NCBI GenBank assembly: GCA_002069785.1
Contig: MWCA01000035.1
Coordinates: 1 to 51,899 of the forward strand
Length of the DNA: 51,899 nt
Direction: 5' to 3'
Source of the DNA: Lentisphaerae bacterium ADurb.Bin242
GTDB lineage: Bacteria > Verrucomicrobiota > Lentisphaeria > Victivallales > UBA1829
Positions 37,285-46,049 of the stretch are shown here, in pieces; position 1 is the stretch's first letter; each line of letters opens with the position of its first letter. Below the pieces are notes generated by a model, which ran no database searches, was not told where the DNA came from, and saw nothing but the letters and a program-made list of their open reading frames with translations. The position numbers and the translations under genes are program-made.

Positions 37285-40176
37285 TCACTTGGCCTGTTTC
37301 GGCATTGCAATCCTGTAGACATGACGGCCGAAGGAGGGGAAAGTATCCTGCAGCACGCCGTTCCGCACGGGGACTTTTCTTCCTTCGAAAAGGACTTCCG
37401 CCTGCGCGTCTTTCCCGCCGGTGACGGCCCGGAGGGCGAGCCCGGCTTTCAGGGAATCCGTGGTGCGGTTGATACAGATGACCAAAAATTCGTTTTCCAG
37501 TTTTTTCGCCAGGACACGGAGGCCGTCCCGGCTTGCTTCATCCGTGAAGCCGGTGTTCACATCGTCCTCCGGAGAGAAAAGGAAAGGCTGAATGGTCTTG
37601 AGTTCCCGGTCGAGGCGGAGAATGGTTTCCCGTGCGTAACGGCTGATGGGAACTCCGCCGAAATAGGTGAATCCCATGCAGTGGTTCACCACCGCGATGT
37701 AATGGAGGAACACCAGTTCGTCGCGGGTCGGTTCCTTGGACTGGGCTTCCGCCGCCTGCATCCAGATGAACAGCGGCTTGCGCTCCCGCCGGCAGTCTTC
37801 GTCCAGCAGTTCCAGCACCCGTTCGAACGAGTAGATCATGCTCGGGGTCTGCGGGAGTCCTTTCGGGAGGAGAATCAGCGGATAGCGGTCGATGGAGAAG
37901 GCATCGCCGAACAGGCCGTCCGGACGGTTCCGCCAGTAGCGGTACCCGGCGATATTGTCGTTGCGGTAGGTCACCAGATAGGGATTGGCGCATTTGGACT
38001 CGGAAATGACCCGCGGGACCAGATGGTCCACGCATTCGTCCACCGGGATGGCCGCGACGGGCGCGCGGCTGTCCTTCAGAAGCCCGAGCATTTTGGCCGG
38101 AGCTTCCGCATTGGGACGGACGGCATAAAAGTTCATCACTTTCAGCCCCAGCCGTTCGCAGACCGACAGGAACTTCCGGTTGGTCTCGAGGTCCCCCCAG
38201 TGGCCGGTGTAACAGATGTAGTCGTGTCCGAGCGTTTTGTAGAAGCCGAGCTGCTGTTCATTGAGCAGCCAGACCTGATAGCCGTAGGGAATATACGGTT
38301 TTCCGTTGACGTACATGCCGCGGCTGATCCGGTTGACCTTGACTTCGGTATGGTGCGGATCGAGCTTCAGCAGGTCGCATCTGGAAGCTGCGGTTTTCTT
38401 TCCCGCGGCGTCGAAGAGTTCAGCCCGGATCGTATAGGTGTGGGACTTCGCCGGGCGGTTCAGCGGAAATTCATAGAAACGCTTTGCCGGGTCGAACGGA
38501 TATTCCCGTTTTTCCAGAACCGCCGGGAGCGGTTCCAGGACCAGGCTCAGGACCAGTTTCCCTCCTTTGGATTCCGGCGCGGCGCTGTTTACCGCGATGC
38601 GCGCGGTTTTCTCGTGAGTATAGTAGGAATATTCACTGAAAATCTCCAGGACGTGCGGCGTATCGAGATAACCCCGCCATTGCGCGGCGGTTTTGCCGGC
38701 CTCGTTCAGGACGGCCAGCCCGATGCGTGCGCGGCTGTCGGCGATCTTGAAATTCGGCAGGACGGCTTCCGTTCCGGACCCTGCCGGGACTTTCACCCGG
38801 ATGGTTTTGCTCTGGACGGTCTGGGTCGCCGTTTCCAGCGTGCCGAAGACGGTGTAAGTCCGTTCTTCCGGGCTGTTGTTGGAAAGGTTGAACCGAATGG
38901 AGAAAAGATGATCGACGGCGTCGGAAGGAGTCAGCTTCACCGCCGAAACGGAGGTCGTTTCCGAGGCTTTCTCCCCCAGATAGACGGTTCCGAATTTTTC
39001 CGGTTCCAGGAAGGTGATGTTGACAGGCGCCCAGCTCAGGTGGATTTCCGGACCCGGAGGATAGTTGCGGGCGAAATTCATTTTCACTTTTTCCAGACAG
39101 TCGATCTCGCTGAATTCGGCGAACTGTTTGAGCGGGATGACGACTTCCGCGGTCCATCCGCCGGTACGGGGACGGACCGCCAGTTGCCAGTCGCCCTGCC
39201 AGGTCCATTCATGTTTTCCGTCCAGCACCCGGTAATTCCGTTTCCGCCCTTTCGGGTCGAAGATGAACTGGTAATAAGGGGAACCGATTCCGGGCAGGTC
39301 CAGAAAGATTTCCATGCTTTCCCCTTTTCCGTTGTTGCCGGCGGGATCGGAACAGTCGAAAAACAGATACAGGTTTTCCTTGTCCCATGCGGCCCGGATT
39401 CGGGTGGGGACTTCGGACGGCGCGCCCATGATTGTATTCATGGTCATTTCAGGCGCACTTTTCCAGCAGTCGTCCATGACGCCGTCGATGACCGGCGGTT
39501 TCGCGAGGGCTTTTCCGAGCGTGACGGAAGGCGTTTTCTGATTGCGTCCGGTTCCGATGTGAATCCGGGGCTGGGGCCTGGTGAACCCGGCGTCGAATTT
39601 GGAGGGAACGAACGCCGTCGCTTTCAGGCCCTCTTCCACCTGGACCGCGTCGGCCCACAGTTTCCCGGTGTCGAGCGGAGTGATGAGCACCGCGAGTTTG
39701 TTGTGGGGATACCGGGGCAGATTCAGTTCGTAACGGGTCCATTCGGTCGAGACGTCAAGACGTTTGCTCCGATAAGGATTCTGGCGGTCGTTTGTGACCG
39801 CGGAGAGTTCCGCCGCCATGTTCGGGCGCGAACTTTTCAGATAGACCGAAATCGTATAGTCGCGATTCGGTTCCACATTGCCGGATATGCCGCCGATGAA
39901 GAAGGGGGCTTCCGTTCGGAGCGATTTTTTTCCGTGCACGGACGTGGTTTCATCGATCACGAACCGGTTCACCAGCGCCTCGATATTCTCTTTCGACAGG
40001 AATTCGGGCGGAACTCCGATTGCCGAACGGGCGTGGCGTCCGAACGGCGTCCAGCAGTCCGGGATGTCCGGATTGGCGGCATACTCGAAACTGCCGTTGA
40101 CCTGATAATTTTCGACTTCGGACGCGGGGGCAAGCATGCCCAGCACTCCTGCGATGGCAATCATACATTTCTTCAT
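37285..40176 (-). CDS. Exported CBM4/9-CBM9-TIM-barrel protein, paralogue of the gene at 40189
   Basis: 963 residues starting MKKCMIAIAGVLGMLAPASE, a signal peptide, with AGAAGG before the ATG. In order: a CBM4/9-like sandwich (NGSFEYAANPDIPDCWTPFG, about 28-205), a CBM9-like domain (PPVIDGVMDDCWKSAPE, about 225-410), Ig-like segments, and a C-terminal TIM barrel from about residue 630 (RGMYVNGKPYIPYGYQ). The barrel shares with its neighbour the candidate catalytic Glu714 in IPVDECVD and Glu810 in WMQAAEAQ, plus FSIDRYP between. Their placement suits a clan A retaining glycosidase, with acid/base and nucleophile after strands 4 and 7; that assignment is inference. No named GH family is recognised. 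It follows the paralogue by 12 bases in cassette 4. Confidence 0.82.
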   Translation of the reverse strand: MKKCMIAIAGVLGMLAPASEVENYQVNGSFEYAANPDIPDCWTPFGRHARSAIGVPPEFLSKENIEALVNRFVIDETTSVHGKKSLRTEAPFFIGGISGNVEPNRDYTISVYLKSSRPNMAAELSAVTNDRQNPYRSKRLDVSTEWTRYELNLPRYPHNKLAVLITPLDTGKLWADAVQVEEGLKATAFVPSKFDAGFTRPQPRIHIGTGRNQKTPSVTLGKALAKPPVIDGVMDDCWKSAPEMTMNTIMGAPSEVPTRIRAAWDKENLYLFFDCSDPAGNNGKGESMEIFLDLPGIGSPYYQFIFDPKGRKRNYRVLDGKHEWTWQGDWQLAVRPRTGGWTAEVVIPLKQFAEFSEIDCLEKVKMNFARNYPPGPEIHLSWAPVNITFLEPEKFGTVYLGEKASETTSVSAVKLTPSDAVDHLFSIRFNLSNNSPEERTYTVFGTLETATQTVQSKTIRVKVPAGSGTEAVLPNFKIADSRARIGLAVLNEAGKTAAQWRGYLDTPHVLEIFSEYSYYTHEKTARIAVNSAAPESKGGKLVLSLVLEPLPAVLEKREYPFDPAKRFYEFPLNRPAKSHTYTIRAELFDAAGKKTAASRCDLLKLDPHHTEVKVNRISRGMYVNGKPYIPYGYQVWLLNEQQLGFYKTLGHDYICYTGHWGDLETNRKFLSVCERLGLKVMNFYAVRPNAEAPAKMLGLLKDSRAPVAAIPVDECVDHLVPRVISESKCANPYLVTYRNDNIAGYRYWRNRPDGLFGDAFSIDRYPLILLPKGLPQTPSMIYSFERVLELLDEDCRRERKPLFIWMQAAEAQSKEPTRDELVFLHYIAVVNHCMGFTYFGGVPISRYARETILRLDRELKTIQPFLFSPEDDVNTGFTDEASRDGLRVLAKKLENEFLVICINRTTDSLKAGLALRAVTGGKDAQAEVLFEGRKVPVRNGVLQDTFPSFGRHVYRIAMPKQAK

Positions 40177-40188
40177 GGCGAACCCTTC

Positions 40189-43065
40189 TTACATTGAGAA
40201 TTCATAGACATGTCTCGAAAGCGGGGCGAACTCGTCGCTCCAGCTTCCCCCGGCGTCGGGCGCGATCCGGCGGTTCTCGAATTTCACCTCGATTCCGTCT
40301 TTGGCGGACAGGCCCGGCAGCTTGATTCCGGCGCGGACCTTTTCCAGGGAGCGGTTGATCGCGATGACCGTGATCCGGCCGCCCGTCTTTTTGGCAAGCA
40401 GGCGGATTTCTTTATTGTCGCAGACCGCTTCCGGCTCCGGTTCAAGCGAAAACAGGGCGGGGACCAGCGCCTGGATTTCCCGGTTGAGTTCGATCATTTT
40501 CCGCCAGACGGTTTCACTCTGCGGAATGCCGCCGAAATAAGCGAATCCCATCGCATGGTTGACCAGCGCGATATACACCTGGAACGTCAGCTGCTCCGGC
40601 GTCGGTTCCTTGGCGAAACCCTCGGCCCCCTGGAGCCAGAGGAATACCGGTTTCCGTTCCCGCCGTCCGTCCCGGTCCATCATTTCGAGACACTGCTCGA
40701 TCGAATAGATGTCCATGGTGTTCTGGGGTCTGCACGGCGGCTGGCGGATGAACGGATAACGGTCGATGGAAAGCACGTCTCCCGGCATCTCTTCGAGCCG
40801 TTCGGCGAACGCGCGGTAGGAGATGAAATGATGATTCACCCAGACCAGCCGTTCGGGCGCCGCCCGGTTGACCGTGGCGGCTTCCTGACGGACGATCGGA
40901 TCGGCGCTTTCGTCGTTGGGGATCATCCCGACCAGCGCGGGGGTGTCCCGCAGGCGTTTCATCATTTCCGCCGGGGAGAGCGCGAAGGGGCGCGAGACAT
41001 GAAACGCCACCGTTTTCAGCCCCATGCGTCCGCAGAGCGCGGCGAATTCCACGCTTTCTCCGGATTTCAGCCAGTGGCTCACATACTGGAGGTCTTCGAA
41101 CCCGCAGGCCTTGTAATATTCCAGCTGTTTTTCCCGGAAGTTCAGACACTGGATGCCGCGCGGGAAAAACGGGTTGCCGTCGACATACACGCCGCGGTTG
41201 ATCCGGTTGATCCGGACATCGGGGACGGTCGCGTCGCGGGTCAGGAGCTCCGCATTCTTCCGGCAGAGGACTTTATTGTCCGCGCCGTACAATGTCCCGG
41301 TGAGCGTGAACCATTTTTCCCCGGCCTGTTTTTTCAGGGGAATCGTGAAAATCTGCCTGCTTTCCGGCGCATCGAGCGGGAAAACATTCTTTGTCCAGGC
41401 ATACGCCGGATATCCGGCCACCAAGGCGGTGATTTCGATTTTTCCGCCTTTCAATTTCGGCAGCAGCGACGGGGCGAATTCAACGACCACGCGGGCCTCT
41501 TTTTCCGTGCTGTAGCTGGAATATTCCGGATAGAGACGCATCGTCGGCGGCGCATCGGCCATTGTCCGGACCTGCCCGAGCGTTTTTCCCGAGCCGTCGG
41601 CGGCGCTCAACTGGAGCGCGACCTTGGGATCGGCGATCCGGAAGTCCTTGAGCAGAACTTCGCCGTTTTCTCCGGGCTTCAAGGCGAATCCGGCCGTTTT
41701 CAGCTGTTCCGCTTCGCTTTTGCCGGAGATGACGCCGGTCAGGATTCCGGATACGGGCGTTTCCGCATGGTTCGCAAGACGGACTTTCAGGTCGAACCGG
41801 TCTTTTGACGGATCAGAGGGAATCAGCGCGGTTTCCGCGATTTCCGGGGCGGACCCGGAGACGAGAACCTGCGGCGAGAAGCGGCTGCGGATGGCATTGA
41901 CGTTTTCCGCGCACTGGAATTTATTGACGTCGTAAGGTAGGGCAAAACCGTCATCTAGCCAGCAGGGCGCGTATTCCGTGGCCTGTTTTCCTTCCTCCAG
42001 CTGGAAGGCGTCCAGCCAGAACACCGCCTCGCCCTGAGGCTGGGCGAACACGGAAATTTTCTCCTTGACACTTCCCAGCGGCAGTTCGATCCTCTGCCAT
42101 TTCTGCCCGACCTTGAACAGTTCGGACAGGAGCGGTTTTTTCAGGGAATCCCCGGTGACTCCGAGGCGGATTTCCGCGTTTTCGCGGTCGCTTTTCACAT
42201 AACAGGACAACACCAGGGAAGTGTTTCCGGGCGGCGGATCGGCCAACGGATTCATCAGATGGAAAGGCGCCTGGATGCGGAGGGAATTCCGTCCGTGACA
42301 GGCTTCCTTCGAATCGAGCTGGAATTTCCGGAGAAATTCCTGACGTCCTTCGGCGGTGCTGAATTCTCCCGGAAAGCCCAGTGTGCGGTAGCGTTCGCCG
42401 AAGCCGCGCCAGTAGTCCGGGACATCGGCGTTGGAGGCAAACTCGAAACTGCTGTTCGGGAGCCGATTCGGCAGAATCTTTTCAGGAGCCTTGTAGTCGA
42501 TGGAAAAGTCCCGCATGGCGAACGGCTGGCGGTAGCTGCCGAAAGTGATTTTCCCGCTCCCGGGGGCGGTTCCGAGAACGTATTCCCGTCCGTTCACTTT
42601 CAGCTTGAAAATTGTCCGCGACGCCTCGAGGCCGATCTTCATCCAGGAGTCGAACGGCATATCGAGGTCGAAGGTTTCATCGAAAATCGCCTTGTCACGT
42701 CCTTTCTCGAAGAATTTGGACGTGATTTTCGAGGTTTTGCCATAACGTATGAAATACAGGCGCCATACCCCGTAACCCCGTTCCGCCTCGATGCTGAACT
42801 GTCCGTTTTCCTTGAGCTTCCGGTCCGCCAGTTTCAGTTCGAAACTCAGCCGGAAGTCTCCGATTCCGTCGGCGTTCAGCGCGGTATATCCGCTGTAAGG
42901 GGTGTCGTTGGAAAGAATTCCGTCCGCGATTTTCACGGACGCCGAGGAGGGTTTTGCGAAGTTCGTGAAACCGCTCCGGAAGTCGTCCTTCACCGTTGCC
43001 GAAAACAGGGGGGAGGCGGAGAGACAGGCGATTGCCGTGAAAAGTCTTGAAATAGTCCGGTTCAT
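40189..43065 (-). CDS. Exported LamG/DUF1080-like-CBM4/9-TIM-barrel protein, paralogue of the gene at 37285
   Basis: 958 residues starting MNRTISRLFTAIACLSASPL, a signal peptide, AAAGG upstream. An N-terminal concanavalin-like sandwich (KDDFRSGFTNFAKPSSASVK, about 25-190) replaces the CBM9-like unit of the neighbour, and is followed by the shared CBM4/9-like domain (NSSFEFASNADVPDYWRGFG, about 205-380), Ig-like segments and the TIM barrel from about 640 (RGVYVDGNPFFPRGIQ). Candidate catalytic residues are Glu719 in IPNDESAD and Glu815 in WLQGAEGF, 96 residues apart exactly as in the neighbour. It is probably an exported polysaccharide hydrolase of the same unassigned family. It begins 22 bases after the pseudopilin gene of cassette 4. 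Confidence 0.82.
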   Translation of the reverse strand: MNRTISRLFTAIACLSASPLFSATVKDDFRSGFTNFAKPSSASVKIADGILSNDTPYSGYTALNADGIGDFRLSFELKLADRKLKENGQFSIEAERGYGVWRLYFIRYGKTSKITSKFFEKGRDKAIFDETFDLDMPFDSWMKIGLEASRTIFKLKVNGREYVLGTAPGSGKITFGSYRQPFAMRDFSIDYKAPEKILPNRLPNSSFEFASNADVPDYWRGFGERYRTLGFPGEFSTAEGRQEFLRKFQLDSKEACHGRNSLRIQAPFHLMNPLADPPPGNTSLVLSCYVKSDRENAEIRLGVTGDSLKKPLLSELFKVGQKWQRIELPLGSVKEKISVFAQPQGEAVFWLDAFQLEEGKQATEYAPCWLDDGFALPYDVNKFQCAENVNAIRSRFSPQVLVSGSAPEIAETALIPSDPSKDRFDLKVRLANHAETPVSGILTGVISGKSEAEQLKTAGFALKPGENGEVLLKDFRIADPKVALQLSAADGSGKTLGQVRTMADAPPTMRLYPEYSSYSTEKEARVVVEFAPSLLPKLKGGKIEITALVAGYPAYAWTKNVFPLDAPESRQIFTIPLKKQAGEKWFTLTGTLYGADNKVLCRKNAELLTRDATVPDVRINRINRGVYVDGNPFFPRGIQCLNFREKQLEYYKACGFEDLQYVSHWLKSGESVEFAALCGRMGLKTVAFHVSRPFALSPAEMMKRLRDTPALVGMIPNDESADPIVRQEAATVNRAAPERLVWVNHHFISYRAFAERLEEMPGDVLSIDRYPFIRQPPCRPQNTMDIYSIEQCLEMMDRDGRRERKPVFLWLQGAEGFAKEPTPEQLTFQVYIALVNHAMGFAYFGGIPQSETVWRKMIELNREIQALVPALFSLEPEPEAVCDNKEIRLLAKKTGGRITVIAINRSLEKVRAGIKLPGLSAKDGIEVKFENRRIAPDAGGSWSDEFAPLSRHVYEFSM

Positions 43066-43087
43066 GAAGAGCCTTTCGTGTTATTTC

Positions 43088-43768
43088 TTACTTGGTCTGA
43101 CGCGGGAAGCGGTATAACATGCTTCCATCCAGGTAAACGGCGTTTCCGCCGAGATTGTGGAGATAGAAGGCGTCCGTCGCATTCCGCCACAGCGCAAAAC
43201 CGACTGTCGGGGAGATGCTCCGGGGATAGGAGGCGCTTTCATAGTATTCCGGAGCGTCGCTGAACATCCAGAAGGTCGAAGGCGTTTTGATTTTCATGCA
43301 CTTGATGAACGCCGCTCCGAAAGTTCCGGTTGCATATTGTGTACCCGCGTTCTGGTTCTTCTGGTAATTGACGACGTATCCGCTGGATCGGGCGGGATTC
43401 GCCGGGCAGGTCGCGGCCTTCCCGTTGGTCTTGTAGACATTGGCGCCGCTGAAGAGGATCTTGATTCCGTACGTTCCATAGCTGAAAACATCATTGGAGA
43501 GCCACTGTCTCCCCATGACCTGCGAAGGCATGACCCAGTCGTTGTAGTCGTTCAGGTAAAGATTCGAAACCGTGCCGAACTGCTTCAGGTTGCTGCCGCA
43601 ACTGACGGTTTTTGCTTTTTCCCTCACTTTGTTCAGCGCCGGAAGCAGCATGGCCGCCAGAATGGCGATGATGGCAATCACGATGAGAAGTTCGATGAGA
43701 GTGAAAAGTTTCTTTTCACCGTGACACGTCCTCTCCGGTAATTCTCCGCGCATGGAATACTTACGCAT
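43088..43768 (-). CDS. Pseudopilin-like protein (cassette 4)
   Basis: The ATG at 43768, with AAGGA nine bases upstream, gives 226 residues; an ATG at 43777 would sit against the ribosome site. A leader longer than usual ([21 protein letters not shown]) precedes [20 protein letters not shown]; the residue before Phe is Leu. The post-helix stretch [21 protein letters not shown] and the C-terminal [19 protein letters not shown] (a variant of the H-x-DG ending) complete the type. The gene overlaps the upstream LacI gene by eight bases, the same coupling as in cassette 2, and is followed by the two large exported proteins. Confidence 0.92.
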   Translation of the reverse strand: MRKYSMRGELPERTCHGEKKLFTLIELLIVIAIIAILAAMLLPALNKVREKAKTVSCGSNLKQFGTVSNLYLNDYNDWVMPSQVMGRQWLSNDVFSYGTYGIKILFSGANVYKTNGKAATCPANPARSSGYVVNYQKNQNAGTQYATGTFGAAFIKCMKIKTPSTFWMFSDAPEYYESASYPRSISPTVGFALWRNATDAFYLHNLGGNAVYLDGSMLYRFPRQTK

Positions 43769-44753
43769 GTTTTTCATTCCTTCTGTTAGTGGAAACCGTT
43801 GAATCTTTTTTGAGAATCCTGCCTTCTATGATTTTCTCCCGGCCCAGAACATACTGCCGGGCGTCCCATTTTTCGTGCAGCATTTCGACGCCGGCTGCGC
43901 CCATTTCGTAAAAGGGGTATTCGATCGTGGTCAGGGACGGATTGTAGAATTCGGACAGCAGGTGGGAGCCCACCACACCGGCATCGTCCGGAATCCGCTT
44001 CCCGGCCCGGCTCAGCATTTCCAGTATCTTGATCGTGTAGAAGCGGGTGAAGGTAATGAAGGCGGTCCGCCCGTCCGATTTTTCCGCCAGTTTTTCCAGT
44101 TGCGGCAGAATGGCTTCGCGGTCGTTTCCCTCCGGAGACAGGATCGAAGCCGCGATCTGATATTGTTTGGAAAAGTTCCTGAATGCTTTCGAAGTCTTGC
44201 AGTTGAAACTCATTTCATTGTTTTCCAGCAGATAATGGAACTTCCGGTAGCCGTTCTCATACAGATGCCGGAGAAGTTTGAACATGGTGCCGTAATCGCT
44301 GAAGGAAACCGCATCGCATTCCGGGTGTTTTCCCTGCGGGTTGAGCAGAACGAAAGGCATTTTCTCCCCGGCGGCGAAATGGGCGAACTCCTCCGGAAGA
44401 TCGTTCCAGAACAGAAGCGCGCTCACCTCATGATTCCGGAGCGGTTCCGGAAGGGCGGAATGTTCGTCGACGATCATGCTTGTCAGGTTGTAACCGAAGG
44501 CCGAACATTTTTCGATGACGCCGACCAGTCCGTGATAATACAGAATCTGGTTCTGCGCGACTTCCCGGGGAATCACGATTCCGATGTTGCTGTTCAGGCG
44601 CAGCCCGTTGTTCCAGGCCAGTTCCAGAATCTGCCGCTTGGTCTTCTTACTGGACCCCGTGGTCACGCTGGTATTCCGCAGGACGCTCGAAACAAGCGCT
44701 TTGCTAACGCCCAGTTCCCGCGCAATCGACGCGTATGAATATTTTTCCGCCAT
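43761..44753 (-). CDS. LacI-family transcriptional regulator (cassette 4)
   Basis: 330 residues beginning [25 protein letters not shown], a LacI-type helix-turn-helix that starts with slightly atypical residues, followed by a sensor domain ([56 protein letters not shown]). GGAGG eight bases before the ATG is strong. It heads cassette 4 behind a perfect promoter that contains a palindrome (44783-44795), so it probably represses its own operon. The end overlaps the pseudopilin start by eight bases. The ligand is unknown; an alpha-galactoside is possible because GH36 is in the operon. Confidence 0.94.
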   Translation of the reverse strand: MAEKYSYASIARELGVSKALVSSVLRNTSVTTGSSKKTKRQILELAWNNGLRLNSNIGIVIPREVAQNQILYYHGLVGVIEKCSAFGYNLTSMIVDEHSALPEPLRNHEVSALLFWNDLPEEFAHFAAGEKMPFVLLNPQGKHPECDAVSFSDYGTMFKLLRHLYENGYRKFHYLLENNEMSFNCKTSKAFRNFSKQYQIAASILSPEGNDREAILPQLEKLAEKSDGRTAFITFTRFYTIKILEMLSRAGKRIPDDAGVVGSHLLSEFYNPSLTTIEYPFYEMGAAGVEMLHEKWDARQYVLGREKIIEGRILKKDSTVSTNRRNEKHA

Positions 44754-44775
44754 TTCGGAAGCCTCCTTTGTTATA

Positions 44776-44803
44776 ATTATACATTAACAGTTAATATTGT
44801 CAA
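44776..44803 (-). promoter_or_regulatory. Consensus sigma70-type promoter of cassette 4 (minus strand)
   Basis: Read on the minus strand, TTGACA (44798-44803) and TATAAT (44776-44781) are separated by 16 bases and lie 23-50 bases before the LacI start at 44753. Both hexamers are exact. Confidence 0.85.
44783..44795 (-). promoter_or_regulatory. Palindromic operator inside the cassette 4 promoter
   Basis: ATTAACAGTTAAT is a perfect inverted repeat (6-bp arms, one central base) placed exactly in the spacer between -35 and -10. A bound LacI-type protein would exclude RNA polymerase. Confidence 0.7.
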
Positions 44804-44900
44804 GGGGACGACTGAACTTTTTTGAAAAAATTTTGCGCCGCAACCATTTTTCTCCCTTTGCCGGAATGATCCGGTTCATTCGCGGAGAACGAATATTTGC

Positions 44901-45071
44901 GGAAAAAATCCGTAAATTTCCATCCGGCTTATTGAATTCCGCCCAATAAGGTCCGTCTTCCGCATGAATGGGAATCTTTACACATTCATACGCGGCAAGC
45001 CTGCGGCTTTTTTTCAGCGGAATATTCAAGTCTGTTTTTTTCCGGTCTACGGCGGTTACATGAATTCCGGA
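44901..45071. repeat. Direct repeat block 1, relic copy (partner 45756-45926)
   Basis: 171 bases aligned without gaps at a constant offset of 855 to 45756-45926, with five mismatches by eye. Confidence 0.9.
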
Positions 45072-45154
45072 TAGGATATTCTGTCGGTATTGACCTTTTC
45101 CGGCATATAATATTCCAATCTTACAGAGATGGAAACGGGGGTATCATTGATCTC
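45071..45154. repeat. Direct repeat block 2, relic copy (partner 46277-46360)
   Basis: 84 bases aligned without gaps at an offset of 1206 to 46277-46360, with two mismatches by eye. It joins block 1 at a single shared A. Confidence 0.9.
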
Positions 45155-45166
45155 CAAAATTTTATG

Positions 45167-45574
45167 TTACCCAATCGGCAAGAACAGAAGATTTACATAC
45201 AGTATCTGCGAGATTACAGCGGAAGTTATGGAAAGAGACATGAAATATTCTTTTTTTTTCTTTGTATATAGAATGACAGGAATCAATGAAAAGCAAAAAA
45301 ATAAAACGGCTGTCACGGGAGAGAAATATTGTGGGTTTGAGACGAAAAAGAACAATACTGCAGATTGAAACAATGCACAATGCCATTGTTTGTTCAAAAG
45401 CCAAGGAAAGCCGAGCATACTGCCAAACAGACATATACTGTAGAAAACATAAGGGGACGGCATAAGAGTTTTTTTTCGGGTTGCGAATAAGTAAATGCCG
45501 GCAACAACAAATCCGCAGGTCAAAGCCGCCAGCAGATCGGGTCTATACAAAAGTTTACAGAGAGTTGATAACAT
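45167..45574 (-). CDS. Small integral membrane protein, about four helices, unknown function
   Basis: 135 residues, mostly hydrophobic, with about four membrane segments (LLAALTCGFVVAGIYLF; YVFYSICLFGSMLGF; ALFQSAVLFFFVS with TAVLFFCFSLIPVIL; SAVISQILYVNLLFLPI). No family is recognised. It follows the small-protein gene at 45621 on the same strand with a gap of about 46 bases and is probably cotranscribed. It lies in DNA that is visibly AT-richer than its surroundings, consistent with acquisition from elsewhere. The relic repeat begins 12 bases past its stop. Confidence 0.65.
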   Translation of the reverse strand: MLSTLCKLLYRPDLLAALTCGFVVAGIYLFATRKKTLMPSPYVFYSICLFGSMLGFPWLLNKQWHCALFQSAVLFFFVSNPQYFSPVTAVLFFCFSLIPVILYTKKKKEYFMSLSITSAVISQILYVNLLFLPIG

Positions 45575-45620
45575 ATTTATCCTTTATGAATTAGAGCATG
45601 AACCACGTCAAAAATCAATT

Positions 45621-46049
45621 TCAGTTCTGATCATCCGGATGTTTTTCAGAATGTTGTGTTTCTTCGATCAAATCCATCAGTTTTCTTTTTACCGTCGGAT
45701 CGGAGATTTCAAAACAGGAATGAACCACATAAGTTCCAAAGGCTGTATACCGGGTGGAAAATATCCGTAAATTTCCATCCGGCTTATTGAACTCCGCCCA
45801 ATAAGGTCCGTCTTCCGCATGAATGGGAATCTTTACACATTCATGCGCGGCAAGTCTGCGGCTTTTTTTCAGCGGAATGTTCAAGTCTGTTTTTTTCCGG
45901 TCTACGGCGGTTACATGAATTCCGGAAATGTTCCTGTAATGATAAATCTCATACACTTGATAGTAGAGGGCGAACAATAGAAACAGAGTGATTGCAGTCC
46001 CCATTGATATGAAAAGAAATCGGATGATTTTTTTGCCTGTCAATCGCAT
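45621..46049 (-). CDS. Small membrane-anchored protein, unknown function, paralogue of the gene at 46040
   Basis: The ATG at 46049 (GAGAA upstream) gives 142 residues; the frame extends further upstream but only as shadow of the other gene. One N-terminal membrane helix (IIRFLFISMGTAITLFLLFAL) is followed by a polar domain of about 100 residues, probably outside the cytoplasm. The stretch GPYWAEFNKPDGNLRIF and the end FEISDPTVKRKLMDLI correspond in place and pattern to EPWTLFYSRSDHSLYFF and YRIASPETKEKLLRIL in the preceding gene, so both are diverged members of one family. It overlaps that gene by 10 bases. A damaged copy lies at 44901-45071. Confidence 0.7.
   Translation of the reverse strand: MRLTGKKIIRFLFISMGTAITLFLLFALYYQVYEIYHYRNISGIHVTAVDRKKTDLNIPLKKSRRLAAHECVKIPIHAEDGPYWAEFNKPDGNLRIFSTRYTAFGTYVVHSCFEISDPTVKRKLMDLIEETQHSEKHPDDQN
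45756..45926. repeat. Direct repeat block 1, intact-gene copy
   Basis: Lies inside the gene at 45621-46049 and matches 44901-45071 at about 97 percent by eye count. Confidence 0.9.

Larger units (their letters stand above)
44901..45154 (-). pseudogene. Deleted relic copy of the two small genes at 45621-46489
   Basis: This 254-base segment is a rearranged second copy of DNA from the neighbouring locus. Positions 44901-45071 match 45756-45926 with five differences, and 45071-45154 match 46277-46360 with two; the 350 bases between the two source blocks are missing. On the minus strand it reads part of the upstream gene (EINDTPVSISVRLEYYMPEK), which then hits TAA just after the junction, and after that part of the downstream gene (NIPLKKSRRLAAYECVKIP) which lacks a proper start and runs into unrelated sequence. 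It is non-functional by appearance. Confidence 0.85.

Noticed and set aside
37321..40197. 958-codon plus-strand open frame opposite an exported protein gene
   Set aside because: Antisense shadow; the minus frame has signal peptide, ribosome site and paralogue. Similar shadows at 35398-37254 and 40210-41808 were rejected for the same reason.
44784..45029. 81-codon minus-strand frame as a real gene
   Set aside because: It starts with TTG within a truncated copy of a neighbouring gene and runs into unrelated sequence; treated as part of the relic.
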